DNA from: Lentzea xinjiangensis
GTDB lineage: Bacteria; Actinomycetota; Actinomycetes; Mycobacteriales; Pseudonocardiaceae
Direction: 5' to 3'
Length of the DNA: 64,000 nt
Assembly: GCF_900110955.1 (NCBI RefSeq)
Contig: NZ_FOFR01000001.1
Span: 354,400 to 418,399, forward strand
The notes below the pieces were generated by a model. The model did no database searches. It was not told the origin of the DNA and saw only the letters and a list, made by a program, of their open reading frames with translations. How positions within the stretch are numbered: position 1 is the stretch's first letter; each line of letters opens with the position of its first letter. Shown here in pieces: positions 28,713-36,670 of the stretch. Position numbers and translations under genes: made by a program.

Positions 28713-30116
28713 ATGGAGACGTTGCTCGCTGAACTCCGCACCGCAGTGGGTGACGCAGGCGTCCTGGTCGACGCCGATGTCACCGCGAGCTACCAGCGCG
28801 ACATGATGCCGCTGGCGCCGTACGGCAGTCCGTTGGCGGTGGTGCTCCCGCTGAACACGGAGCAGGTTCAGGCGGTGGTCCGTGCGTGCGCGCGCCACCG
28901 CGTGCCGATCGTGCCCCGTGGTGCCGGCAGCGGTCTCTCGGGCGCCGCGAACGCGATCGACGGCTGCGTCGTCCTGGTCACGACCAAGATGAACGCGATC
29001 GTGGAGATCGACGCCGACAACCGCCTGGCCGTGGTCGAGCCGGGTGTGGTCAACCTCGACCTGCGCGACGCCGTCGAGAAGGAAGGCCTGTTCTACCCGC
29101 CGGACCCGAGCAGCTACGACTGGTGCACGATCGGCGGCAACCTCTCCACCAACGCGGGCGGCCTGTGCTGCGTGAAGTACGGCGTGACCACCGACTCCGT
29201 GCTGGGCCTGGAGGTCGTCCTGGCCGACGGCGAGGTGCTGCGGACGGGCCGCCGCACGGTCAAGGGCGTCGCGGGCTACGACCTCACCAAGCTCTTCATC
29301 GGCTCCGAGGGCACGCTCGGGGTGATCACGCAGGCCACGCTGGCGCTGCGCCCGCTCCCGCAGGCGCCCGCCACGCTGGTGGCCGCGTTCGGCAGCACCG
29401 CCACGGCGGGCGCCGCGGTCAGCCGGATCGTGCGCGAGGGCCTGGTGCCGTCGTTGATGGAGATCATGGACCGCACCTCGATCGAGGCCGTGGAGCAGTA
29501 CCTCAAGACCGAGCTCGGCGCCGGACCCGGCTGCGCGGCGCTGCTGATCTGCCAGACCGACGCGGGCGGCGAGCAGGCCGCGCGCGAGCTGCGGCAGATC
29601 GAGGAGATCTGCCTGGAGGCCGACCTCGTCTACGCCACGCACGACGTGAACGAGGGTCGCGACCTGCTGACCGCGCGCCGTGCCGTGCTGACCGCGCTGG
29701 AGGTCTACGGCTCCTGGCTGACCGACGACGTGTGCGTGCCCCGCACCCGCATCGCCGAGCTGATCCAGGGCTGCGAGGCCGTCGCGGAGGAGATCGGCCT
29801 CAAGATCGCCGTCGTCGGTCACGCGGGCGACGGCAACATGCACCCGACGATCGTCTACGACCCCGCCGACGCCGATGAGTTCGCGCGTGCCCGCAAGGCG
29901 TTCGACGACATCCTCGCCCTCGGGCTGTCGCTGGGCGGCACGATCACCGGCGAGCACGGCGTCGGCAAGGTCAAGCGCGAGTGGCTCGCGCGGGAGATCG
30001 GGCCGGTCGGCCTCCGGGTCCACCGCGAGATCAAGCGCGCGCTGGACCCGGAGAACCTGTTCAACCCGGGCTCGATGTTCAGCCTCCAGGCGGGCAGCGA
30101 AAAGGCCCGCCGGTGA
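28713..30116 (+). CDS. FAD-linked oxidase, GlcD/D-lactate dehydrogenase type
   Basis: 467 residues from the ATG at 28713. An FAD-binding-4 domain is present (VPIVPRGAGSGLSGAANAID, YDWCTIGGNLSTNAGGLCCV, GYDLTKLFIGSEGTLGVIT) with the FAD-oxidase C-terminal domain (VVGHAGDGNMHPTIVYD, GGTITGEHGVGKVKREWL). Members oxidise glycolate, D-lactate or other 2-hydroxy acids. Glycolate oxidase needs GlcE and GlcF, which are absent here, so a single-subunit D-2-hydroxyacid dehydrogenase is more likely. Its stop codon falls inside the loop of the terminator hairpin. Confidence 0.9.
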   Translation: METLLAELRTAVGDAGVLVDADVTASYQRDMMPLAPYGSPLAVVLPLNTEQVQAVVRACARHRVPIVPRGAGSGLSGAANAIDGCVVLVTTKMNAIVEIDADNRLAVVEPGVVNLDLRDAVEKEGLFYPPDPSSYDWCTIGGNLSTNAGGLCCVKYGVTTDSVLGLEVVLADGEVLRTGRRTVKGVAGYDLTKLFIGSEGTLGVITQATLALRPLPQAPATLVAAFGSTATAGAAVSRIVREGLVPSLMEIMDRTSIEAVEQYLKTELGAGPGCAALLICQTDAGGEQAARELRQIEEICLEADLVYATHDVNEGRDLLTARRAVLTALEVYGSWLTDDVCVPRTRIAELIQGCEAVAEEIGLKIAVVGHAGDGNMHPTIVYDPADADEFARARKAFDDILALGLSLGGTITGEHGVGKVKREWLAREIGPVGLRVHREIKRALDPENLFNPGSMFSLQAGSEKARR

Positions 30117-30127
30117 TGGCGGGCCTT
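30102..30127 (+). terminator. Terminator hairpin overlapping the oxidase stop codon
   Basis: AAGGCCCGCC (30102-30111) pairs perfectly with GGCGGGCCTT (30118-30127). The 6-base loop contains the TGA stop (30114-30116). It lies between convergent genes. Confidence 0.82.
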
Positions 30128-30138
30128 CGGCGACTCAG

Positions 30139-30867
30139 TCAGCGCTCGACGCGGGGGATGATTTGCGTCGCGTCGTCGTGGATCTGCGCTTCCATGATCT
30201 CGGTGATGTCGTCGGCCTCGGCCTGGACCAGCGACTTCTTCTCCCGGCGCGCCTTGATCACCTCGATGATGATCGGCACGATCGACAGGAGGACGATGGC
30301 GAGCAGCGTGACCTCGAGGTTCTCCTTGATGAAGGAGATCTGGCCGAGGTAGTAGCCGAGCACGGTCAGGCCCGCGGCCCACGCCACGCCGCCGATCGCG
30401 GAGTAGGTGAAGTACTTCTTCGGGTCCATCCGCCCGACACCGGCCATGGCCGTGATGAACGTGCGGACGATCGGCACGAACCGCGCGAGGACGATGGCGC
30501 GCGGGCCGTACTTGTCGAAGAACTCCTGCGTCTTGTCGACGTACTCCTTCTTGAAGATCTTCGACTCGGGTTTGTTGAACAGCGCCGGACCGGCTTTGCG
30601 GCCGATGTAGTAGCCGACGACGTTGCCCACGAAGGCGCACACCGTCAGCAGCACGCACACGAGCCAGAGCGGCGTGGAGATGTGGCCCGCCGCGACGAAG
30701 AGTCCCGCCGTGAACAGCAGCGAGTCGCCCGGCAGGAAGAACCCGACGAGCAGACCGCACTCGGCGAAGACGATCACGCACAGCCCGACGAGCATCCACG
30801 GGCCGAGCATCGTCAGCAGTTTTTCGGGATCCAGCCAGTCAGGGCCCAAGGCAAGCGTCGTCGTCAC
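30139..30867 (-). CDS. DedA-family membrane protein, second copy
   Basis: 242 residues from a GTG at 30867. Same fold as the protein at 27888-28556: VIVFAECGLLVGFFLPGDSL, FVGNVVGYYIGRKAGPALFN, GPRAIVLARFVPIVRTFITA, GRMDPKKYFTYSAIGGVAWA. The C-terminal tail is charged. It starts 17 bases after the stop of a 64-residue membrane protein and is probably the last gene of the nagK-nagA operon. The long upstream extension of the frame is non-coding. Confidence 0.93.
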   Translation of the reverse strand: MTTTLALGPDWLDPEKLLTMLGPWMLVGLCVIVFAECGLLVGFFLPGDSLLFTAGLFVAAGHISTPLWLVCVLLTVCAFVGNVVGYYIGRKAGPALFNKPESKIFKKEYVDKTQEFFDKYGPRAIVLARFVPIVRTFITAMAGVGRMDPKKYFTYSAIGGVAWAAGLTVLGYYLGQISFIKENLEVTLLAIVLLSIVPIIIEVIKARREKKSLVQAEADDITEIMEAQIHDDATQIIPRVER

Positions 30868-30884
30868 GGCGACAACGGTACAGG

Positions 30885-31079
30885 TCAGCTCAGCGTGATC
30901 ACTGCGGCCACCGTGCCCGCTGCCAGGCCCAACAACATCGCGAGGCCCAGCACCCACCACGCGGACATGGGTGCCGGGCGCTCGTCGGAAATAGGGACGG
31001 GAACGGCAAATCCGGCATTCGTGCTGGTTGCCTGCGCTCGCAACGCGTCGGTCACCAACCGCTCCGGATCGTCCGCCAT
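30885..31079 (-). CDS. Small single-span membrane protein, 64 aa
   Basis: The ATG at 31079 is 4 bases after the nagA stop, so it is probably translated from the same message. The product has a hydrophilic N-terminal 37 residues (MADDPERLVTDALRAQATST) and one C-terminal membrane helix (AWWVLGLAMLLGLAAGTVAA). This is the layout of a tail-anchored protein. I do not recognise the family; the repeated occurrence of such small proteins in actinobacteria makes it plausible, but the function is unknown. Confidence 0.7.
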   Translation of the reverse strand: MADDPERLVTDALRAQATSTNAGFAVPVPISDERPAPMSAWWVLGLAMLLGLAAGTVAAVITLS

Positions 31080-31083
31080 CCAC

Positions 31084-32235
31084 CTAGTCCTTGACCCACT
31101 CGCCCCTGACCATCACGTCCCGCGGCCTCAATTCTGCATCGAGGACGACGAGGTCGGCCGCACAGCCCGCCTGCAGCTTGCCGGTGTCGAGGCCGAGGAG
31201 CTCGGCGCCGCGGGTGGAGGCCGCGTACGCGGCCTCCACGAGCGACAGTCCACAACTGCCGACCGCGTTGCGGAACGCCATGTCCATCGTCAGCGTGCTG
31301 CCGGCCAGCGCGGCACCGCCCGCCAGCGTCGGCACCCCGTCGACGACGCGCACCTCGAGCCCGCCGACGTCGTACACGCCGTCGCCGACACCGGCCGCCG
31401 CGATGGCGTCGGTGATCAGGACGGTGCGGCGGGTGCCGGCGTGGCGCGCGGCCAGGCGCACCGCCGTCGGGTGCAGGTGCACGAGGTCGCAGATCAGCTC
31501 GACGGTCACGCGTTCGTCGTCCAGCAGCGCGCCGATCGGGCCCGGCTCGCGGTGGTGCAACGGGCGCATGCCGTTGAACAGGTGCGTGGCCACGGACGCG
31601 CCGGCGTCGACCGCCGGGCGGACCTGCGCCTCCGTCGCGTCGGTGTGGCCGATGGCGGCGATGACGCCCGAGTCCACGAGCTGGTGCACGGCGCTCACGG
31701 CGCCTTCGAGCTCGGGGGCGATGGTGATCATTCGGACGGTGCCCTTGCCCGCGTCGAGCAGCTTCGTCACCGCGGTGTGCTCCGGCGGGCACAGGATCGC
31801 GGGGTCGTGCGCGCCGCAGCGGGCCGCGGACAGGAACGGCCCCTCCAGGTGGATGCCCGCGACGACGCCCTCCTGCACCAGCTCGGCGAGCGCGGACACC
31901 TGGTCGGCCAGCTCCGGCACCGGGCGCGAGACCAGCGAGGCCAGCATCGTCGTGGTGCCGTGCCGGCGGTGGGCGCCGGCGGCCTTGCGGATCTTCACCG
32001 GGTCGCTGCTGGTGAACGCGTCCCCGCCGCCGCCGTGGCAGTGGATGTCGACGAAGCCCGGCACGATCGTGCCGCCGCCCACGTCGGTCGTCGGGCCTTC
32101 GGGCGCCTCGCCCTCACCCACCGCGGCGATCCGGCCGTCGGTGACGCTGACCCACCCGTTCTCGAGCACCCTGTCCGGCGTGACGACCCGACCACCGGTC
32201 AGGGTCACGTCGACAGGTCCACCCCACGTGCTCAC
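31084..32235 (-). CDS. nagA: N-acetylglucosamine-6-phosphate deacetylase
   Basis: 383 residues from a GTG at 32235. It removes acetate from GlcNAc-6-P to give glucosamine-6-P in amino-sugar catabolism and cell-wall recycling. Visible are the amidohydrolase motif VPGFVDIHCHGGGGDAF, VAGIHLEGPFLSAARCGAHD (metal Glu), AAIGHTDATEAQV (His), THLFNGMRPLHHREPG (His) and VLITDAIAAAG (catalytic Asp). The start overlaps the nagK stop by 3 bases. It lies downstream of a DasR-type site. Confidence 0.95.
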   Translation of the reverse strand: MSTWGGPVDVTLTGGRVVTPDRVLENGWVSVTDGRIAAVGEGEAPEGPTTDVGGGTIVPGFVDIHCHGGGGDAFTSSDPVKIRKAAGAHRRHGTTTMLASLVSRPVPELADQVSALAELVQEGVVAGIHLEGPFLSAARCGAHDPAILCPPEHTAVTKLLDAGKGTVRMITIAPELEGAVSAVHQLVDSGVIAAIGHTDATEAQVRPAVDAGASVATHLFNGMRPLHHREPGPIGALLDDERVTVELICDLVHLHPTAVRLAARHAGTRRTVLITDAIAAAGVGDGVYDVGGLEVRVVDGVPTLAGGAALAGSTLTMDMAFRNAVGSCGLSLVEAAYAASTRGAELLGLDTGKLQAGCAADLVVLDAELRPRDVMVRGEWVKD

Positions 32236-33143
32236 GATGCCTCCAGCATGTCGATGGCCAGCAGCGCGGCGCCGAGGAAGCCCGCCTCGTCGCCGAGCGC
32301 CGCGAGCCGCAGCTCCGGTCGGCGCTGGAAGGCGATCAGCCCGTCCAGCCTTTCCCGCAACGGCTCCACCAGCAGGTCTCCTGCGAGTGCGAGTCCGCCG
32401 CCGAGCACAACGGCCTCCGGGCCGAGCAGCGTCGCCAGCACCAGGATGCCCCTGGCGAGCGCGTCCACGGCCTCGTGCCACACGGCGACGGCGTCCTGCT
32501 CCCCCTCCCGCACCCTGCGGGCGACCTCGGCCGCGCCGTTGACGGGCGTGCCGGTGCGCGCGGTGTACCGGCGGGCGATCGCCGCGGAGGACGCGACCGT
32601 CTCCACGCAGCCGGTCTGGCCGCACGCGCACGGCACGCCGTGACCGACGTCCACGTGCCCGATCTCCCCCGCGTAGCCGCCGCCCGCGAAGATCTTCCCG
32701 TCGAGCAGCAGCGCGCCGGCGATGCCGGTGCCGATGGGCATGATCACCGCGGTGCGCAGGTCCTTCGCCGCCCCCATGCGGCACTCGGCCAGTCCGGCGG
32801 CGCGCACGTCGTGACCGAACGCGACGGGGACGCCGAGCCGTTCGGTGAGGACGGTGCCGAACGGGAACTGGTTCCACGGCAGGTTCGACGTGTAGACGCC
32901 GACACCGCTCGCCTCGTCCACGATGCCCGGCGCCACGACCCCGACGGCGTCGACCTCGTGCTCGCAGGACCGCCGGAGCCCGTCGACGAGCTCGGCGATC
33001 ACGGTGAGCAGCGGCTCCAGCTCGCCGGGAGTCGCCCGGCGCGCGTGCTTGTGCACCGCCACCGCGGCCGAGGTGCCGGCGACGAGCGCCGCCTTGGTTT
33101 CGGTGCCACCGATGTCAACGGCGACCACGTGTCTGCGTGCCAC
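32232..33143 (-). CDS. ROK-family sugar kinase, probable N-acetylglucosamine kinase
   Basis: 303 residues from a GTG start. ROK kinases phosphorylate glucose or GlcNAc. The ATP phosphate motif is VAVDIGGTETKAALV, the catalytic Asp is in VAFGHDVRAAGLAECRMG, and GKIFAGGGYAGEIGHVDV and the zinc motif CACGQTGCVET define the ROK signature. Direct coupling to nagA argues for GlcNAc as substrate (inference); glucose or ManNAc kinases share these motifs. A DasR-like operator sits 30-45 bases upstream. Confidence 0.88.
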   Translation of the reverse strand: MARRHVVAVDIGGTETKAALVAGTSAAVAVHKHARRATPGELEPLLTVIAELVDGLRRSCEHEVDAVGVVAPGIVDEASGVGVYTSNLPWNQFPFGTVLTERLGVPVAFGHDVRAAGLAECRMGAAKDLRTAVIMPIGTGIAGALLLDGKIFAGGGYAGEIGHVDVGHGVPCACGQTGCVETVASSAAIARRYTARTGTPVNGAAEVARRVREGEQDAVAVWHEAVDALARGILVLATLLGPEAVVLGGGLALAGDLLVEPLRERLDGLIAFQRRPELRLAALGDEAGFLGAALLAIDMLEAS

Positions 33144-33172
33144 GAGGACTGATCCTGCGGCATTGGAGCCCT

Positions 33173-33188
33173 ATTGGTCTATACCAAG
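33173..33188. promoter_or_regulatory. DasR-responsive element (dre-like site) before the nag operon
   Basis: The sequence ATTGGTCTATACCAAG closely resembles the DasR consensus A(C/T)TGGTCTAGACCA(G/C)T. The arms TTGGTCT and ATACCAA are complementary at 6 of 7 positions. DasR is the GntR-type regulator that senses glucosamine-6-P and controls chitin and GlcNAc use in actinobacteria. The site lies 30-45 bases before the kinase start. No dasR gene is in the window. Confidence 0.82.
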
Positions 33189-33283
33189 TACCGGATTGGG
33201 CGCCTGGTCTTGCCCGGTGGAACCGTCCGCACCGGACAAAACGGCTCAACCAGGGAAATGGTGAACTTCGCTTACTGCTGCGG

Positions 33284-33847
33284 TCAGCCCGCCATGATCT
33301 TCTGGAGGGCGTCGAGCGCGCGGGACGCCGTCGACTTCACGGTGCCCTTCGAGATGCCCGTGGCCTCGGCGATCTCGGCCTCGGACAGGTCGCCGTAGTA
33401 GCGCAGCACGAGCACCTCGCGCTGGCGCGGCGGGAGCTGCTGCAACGCCTTGACCACGGCCTGGTGCTCGGCGGTCAGCATCGCGAGCGACTCGGCCGAC
33501 CGCGCGTTCGCCACGTGCGGCGGCGTGTAGTCGCGGGCCGTCTTGCGCCGGCGCAGCACGCTGCGCGAGCCGTTGACCACGGCGGTGCGGAGGTAGCCGA
33601 CGGCCGCCTGGGCGTCGCGCAGGCCCTTCCAGTTGCGGTGCAGGCCCGTGAAGGCCTCCTGCACCACGTCCTCCGCCGTCGCTGGCTCGTCCACGAGCAG
33701 CAGCGCGAGCCGGACGAGGCGCATGCGGTGCTGCTTGTAGAGGTCTTCGAGCGTGAGCGGCCCTGCGGGAGGTCCTGCGACGCCGTCCTTGATTCGCAGG
33801 TTGGTCAGGGTGTCCTGCACGGTGCGCGGGGTTTCTTCGCCAACCAC
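33284..33847 (-). CDS. RNA polymerase sigma factor, SigE/ECF family
   Basis: 187 residues. Region 2 is visible as LEDLYKQHRMRLVRLALLLV, DEPATAEDVVQEAFTGLHRN, and region 4 as QQLPPRQREVLVLRYYGDLS and EAEIAEATGISKGTVKSTAS. This is the SigE-like ECF subgroup widespread in actinobacteria. No anti-sigma gene is adjacent, which fits that subgroup. The start is a GTG at 33847. The regulon cannot be read from here. Confidence 0.93.
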   Translation of the reverse strand: MVGEETPRTVQDTLTNLRIKDGVAGPPAGPLTLEDLYKQHRMRLVRLALLLVDEPATAEDVVQEAFTGLHRNWKGLRDAQAAVGYLRTAVVNGSRSVLRRRKTARDYTPPHVANARSAESLAMLTAEHQAVVKALQQLPPRQREVLVLRYYGDLSEAEIAEATGISKGTVKSTASRALDALQKIMAG

Positions 33848-33887
33848 GGGATAGGACGGTACCGGTCACCGTCGCTACGGTGGACGC

Positions 33888-34169
33888 ATGGCCCGCTTTG
33901 CAGTCGAATTGGTGTTCGGTCCCGACCAGGAGAAGCGCCTCGCGGTGCGCCCCGCGCACCGCGAGTACATCGCCTCCCTCGCCGGGAAGGGCGTGGTCCT
34001 CGCCGCCGGCCCGTACGCGGACGACACCGGCGCGTTGATCATCTACGAGGCCGCCGACGAGGCGGCGGTGCGGGAGCTCATCTCCGCCGACCCCTACACG
34101 CCGGCCGACGTCGTCGCGAAGTGGGAGGTCCGCGCCTGGAACGCGCTCCTCGGCTCCTGGCTGCGGTGA
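33888..34169 (+). CDS. YciI-like protein
   Basis: 93 residues, the usual YciI size. RFAVELVFGPDQEKRLAVRP, HREYIASLAGKGVVLAAGPY and ADDTGALIIYEAADEAAVRE match the ferredoxin-like YciI fold with the conserved His (in AHREYI) and Asp (in ISADPYTPADV). The activity of the family is poorly defined; some members are dehydrochlorinase- or muconolactone-isomerase-like. It is divergent from the sigma factor gene, with about 40 bases between. Confidence 0.9.
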   Translation: MARFAVELVFGPDQEKRLAVRPAHREYIASLAGKGVVLAAGPYADDTGALIIYEAADEAAVRELISADPYTPADVVAKWEVRAWNALLGSWLR

Positions 34170-34185
34170 CGACCGGCGCCCGCGC

Positions 34186-35037
34186 TCAGCGAGCCGCGGC
34201 CTGCCCGCCCGGCCCGACCAGCCCTGACGTGTCCGACCTGGCCATCTCCAGGTCGGCGGCCGCCACCTCGGCGACCGCCTGGCGGTCCACGACCACCGGC
34301 GTGAACGCGCGGAAGTACTTCAGCGCGCCCACCCAGCCGGGGACGTGGATCGCCTTCGCGCGTTTCTCGATGCCCTTGACCACGGCCTTGCCGACGTCGC
34401 GGACGGGGTACTTCTTGCCGGCGAGGCCCGGCATGCCCTTGCGCAGCTTGCCGAAGACCGGGTGCTGGTCGGCGCTGTCGACCATGTCCGTGGAGATCCA
34501 CGAGAAGTAGGCCGTGCCGACGTCCACGCCCAGGTGCCGGACCTCCGCGCGCAGGCTGTCGGCGAACGCCTCGCAGCCCGCCTTCGCCGCCGAGTAGGCC
34601 GCGTTGCCGGGGATGTGCACGATCGCGGCCAGCGACGACACGACCAGGCAGTAGCCGCGGCTCTTGACCAGGTGCGGCAGTGCCGTGCGGACCGTGCGCC
34701 ACACACCGAGCAGGTTGACCTCGATGACGCGTTCGAACGCCTTCGGGTCCATCGACCGCACGAACCCGGTGGCCGCGATGCCCGCGTTCGCCACCACGAC
34801 GTCGATGCCGCCGAAGTGCTCGGCGGCCTCGTTCATGACGCGTTCGAGCACGTCCCAGTCGGTGACATCGGCTTCCCACGCCTTGCCACCCGTCTGCCGC
34901 GCGACCTCTTCGAGCCGGTCCTTCTCCAGCCCGACGAGCGCGAGGCGAGCCCCGCGCGCGGCCAGTCGCCCCGCCACCTCGGCGCCGATGCCCCTGGCCG
35001 CGCCGGTGATCAGTACCACCTTGCCCGTGACGTCCAT
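34186..35037 (-). CDS. Short-chain dehydrogenase/reductase
   Basis: 283 residues from the ATG at 35037. TGxxxGIG appears in VLITGAARGIGAEVAGRLA, NAG in VVVANAGIAATGF, the catalytic Ser in CLVVSSLAAIVHIPG, and YxxxK in AAYSAAKAGCEAF. The C-terminal 60 residues (RDVGKAVVKGIEKRAKAIHV, then PGWVGALKYFRA) resemble SDRs of the mycobacterial short-chain type that act on hydrophobic substrates. The stop lies 14 bases from the convergent YciI gene. Substrate unknown. Confidence 0.92.
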   Translation of the reverse strand: MDVTGKVVLITGAARGIGAEVAGRLAARGARLALVGLEKDRLEEVARQTGGKAWEADVTDWDVLERVMNEAAEHFGGIDVVVANAGIAATGFVRSMDPKAFERVIEVNLLGVWRTVRTALPHLVKSRGYCLVVSSLAAIVHIPGNAAYSAAKAGCEAFADSLRAEVRHLGVDVGTAYFSWISTDMVDSADQHPVFGKLRKGMPGLAGKKYPVRDVGKAVVKGIEKRAKAIHVPGWVGALKYFRAFTPVVVDRQAVAEVAAADLEMARSDTSGLVGPGGQAAAR

Positions 35038-35081
35038 GCCGTCACGGTAACGCAACCTACTCCCGGTAAGCTACTGGCAAG

Positions 35082-36008
35082 TTAAATTGCGCTGAGGCGG
35101 TCCACCTCGGTCTGGGACAGCACGAGGTCCAGCGCCGGGACGAGTTCGCCGAGCTGCTCCACCGTGCGGGCGGACGCGATCGGCGCGGCCACCGTCGGCT
35201 GCTGCGCGAGCCAGGCCAGCGCGACGGAGGCCACCGTGGTCCCGCGGGTCTCGGCCAGCTCGTCGAGCACCTCCAGCACCTGGAGGCCGTGCTCGTCCAG
35301 GTGCCTCGACGCCGCGCCGGCCCGCGCGCTGCGGACCTGGACGCCCGGCCGGTACTTGCCGGTCAGGAAACCCCTGGCGAGCGAGCAGTACGGCACGGTG
35401 GCGAGCCCGTGCCCGGCGACGGTCGCCAGGAGCTCGCCCTCGAACGCGGCGCGGCTCACCAGGTTGTACTCGGGCTGCAGCGCCACGAACTTCGCGAAGC
35501 CCTCCCGCTCCTGGACCTCCAGCGCCTTCGCCAGCCGCTCGGCCGAGAAGTTGGACGCGGCGACGTGGCGGACCTTGCCGTCGCGGACGAGCCGGTCGTA
35601 GGCGGCCAGCGTCTCCTCCAGCGGCGTGCCGGGGTCGTCGCGGTGGCTGTAGTAGAGGTCGACGTGGTCGACGCCGAGCCGCTTCAGCGACCGCTCGGCG
35701 CCGGCCAGGACCGTGTCGCGCTTCTGGTTGTCGAACCCGGCGAGCATCCCGACCTTGGTGGCGATCACGACGTCGTCGCGGTTCCCGCGCCGGGCCAGCC
35801 ACCTGCCGATGATCGTCTCCGACTCGCCGCCGGAGTTGCCCTCGGCCCAGGCCGAGTACGAGTCGGCGGTGTCCAGGAAGTTCCCGCCCGCCTCGGTGTA
35901 GGCGTCGAGCACGGCGAAGGACTCGTCCTCGCCGGCGGTCCAGCCGAACACGTTGCCGCCCAGGCACAGGCGGGACACGGTCAGGCCGGTGGTGCTCAAG
36001 ATCCCCAT
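35082..36008 (-). CDS. Aldo/keto reductase, second copy
   Basis: 308 residues from the ATG at 36008. The (beta/alpha)8 reductase motifs are GNFLDTADSYSAWAEGNSGG (catalytic Asp and Tyr), VVIATKVGMLAG (Lys) and HVDLYYSHRDDPGTPLEETL (His), with cofactor binding near PYCSLARGFLTGKYRPG. It belongs to the general Tas/YajO-like group. It is not closely similar to the reductase at 16324-17379. The DUF427 gene lies 17 bases upstream on the same strand, so they may be co-transcribed. Confidence 0.92.
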   Translation of the reverse strand: MGILSTTGLTVSRLCLGGNVFGWTAGEDESFAVLDAYTEAGGNFLDTADSYSAWAEGNSGGESETIIGRWLARRGNRDDVVIATKVGMLAGFDNQKRDTVLAGAERSLKRLGVDHVDLYYSHRDDPGTPLEETLAAYDRLVRDGKVRHVAASNFSAERLAKALEVQEREGFAKFVALQPEYNLVSRAAFEGELLATVAGHGLATVPYCSLARGFLTGKYRPGVQVRSARAGAASRHLDEHGLQVLEVLDELAETRGTTVASVALAWLAQQPTVAAPIASARTVEQLGELVPALDLVLSQTEVDRLSAI

Positions 36009-36025
36009 GTTCCGACGGTAGTCGG

Positions 36026-36310
36026 TCAGGCGGTGATCTCGACGCCCTTCCAGAACGCCACGCGCCCCTTGATCTGCGCCGCCGCTTCCTTGGGCTCGGC
36101 GTAGTACCAGGCGGCGTCGGTGTTCTCGGCGCCGTCCACCTGCAACGAGAAGTAGTTCGCGGTGCCCTTCCACGGGCAGACCGACGTGTGGCCGGACGGC
36201 TTCAGCACGTCCGGGTCCACCGAGTCGAGCGGGAAGTAGTGGTTGCCTTCGACGACGACCGTGTCGTCGCTCGAAGCGATGATCCTGTCGTTCCACCGGG
36301 CGGTTGCCAT
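36026..36310 (-). CDS. DUF427-family protein
   Basis: 94 residues from the ATG at 36310, preceded by GTGGAGGAC. The family hallmarks are visible: ARWNDRIIASSDDTVVVEGN, HYFPLDSVDPDVLKPSGHTS, VCPWKGTANYFSLQVDG, AAWYYAEPKEAAAQIKGRVA and FWKGVEI. This is a small beta-tent fold protein of unknown activity, very common in actinobacteria. The frame is open upstream to 36424 without a better start. Confidence 0.93.
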   Translation of the reverse strand: MATARWNDRIIASSDDTVVVEGNHYFPLDSVDPDVLKPSGHTSVCPWKGTANYFSLQVDGAENTDAAWYYAEPKEAAAQIKGRVAFWKGVEITA

Positions 36311-36670
36311 GTCCTCCACTATGCCCTCACGCGCGGGGTGCGACGACTTGCGGAACGTCCGGTGGGTCCGGTGGGTCCGCGTCCGCGAGACGCTCGGTGA
36401 CCAGTTCCCCGCGCCGGAGGTCACCGTGGTCGCGGAGGAGGACGACGCCGCCGATCCCAGGTCCGGCAGCTTGATCGATGCACCCGTACCGTCCGGTAAC
36501 CCCGGCCGGGTGGCGGAGGAGCCGCGCGCCCACTCGGCCGCGGGCGCCGGCCACCTGGCGATCCGGTCCCTGAACGGGCACTATGCCGAGCTGGCCGCCG
36601 CGTCGGGTCTGGGACGCGGCCTCGTAGGATGCGGTCGACACCCGTTCAGGGCGCCTGAGGAGGACCACCG
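36311..36670. other. Intergenic region before fbaA with coding-like bias, no gene assigned
   Basis: 360 bases between divergent DUF427 and fbaA genes. A tandem pair of the 9-mer GGTGGGTCC lies at 36361-36378. One plus-strand frame (ATG at 36321) shows strongly GC-biased third positions up to about 36600, but it continues more than 200 bases into fbaA in another frame and matches nothing I know. The fbaA promoter must lie here. Confidence 0.5.

Noticed and set aside
31084..32877. Extended nagA frame reaching 32877
   Set aside because: It covers the kinase gene in another frame; the GTG at 32235 fits the family and the GTGA overlap.
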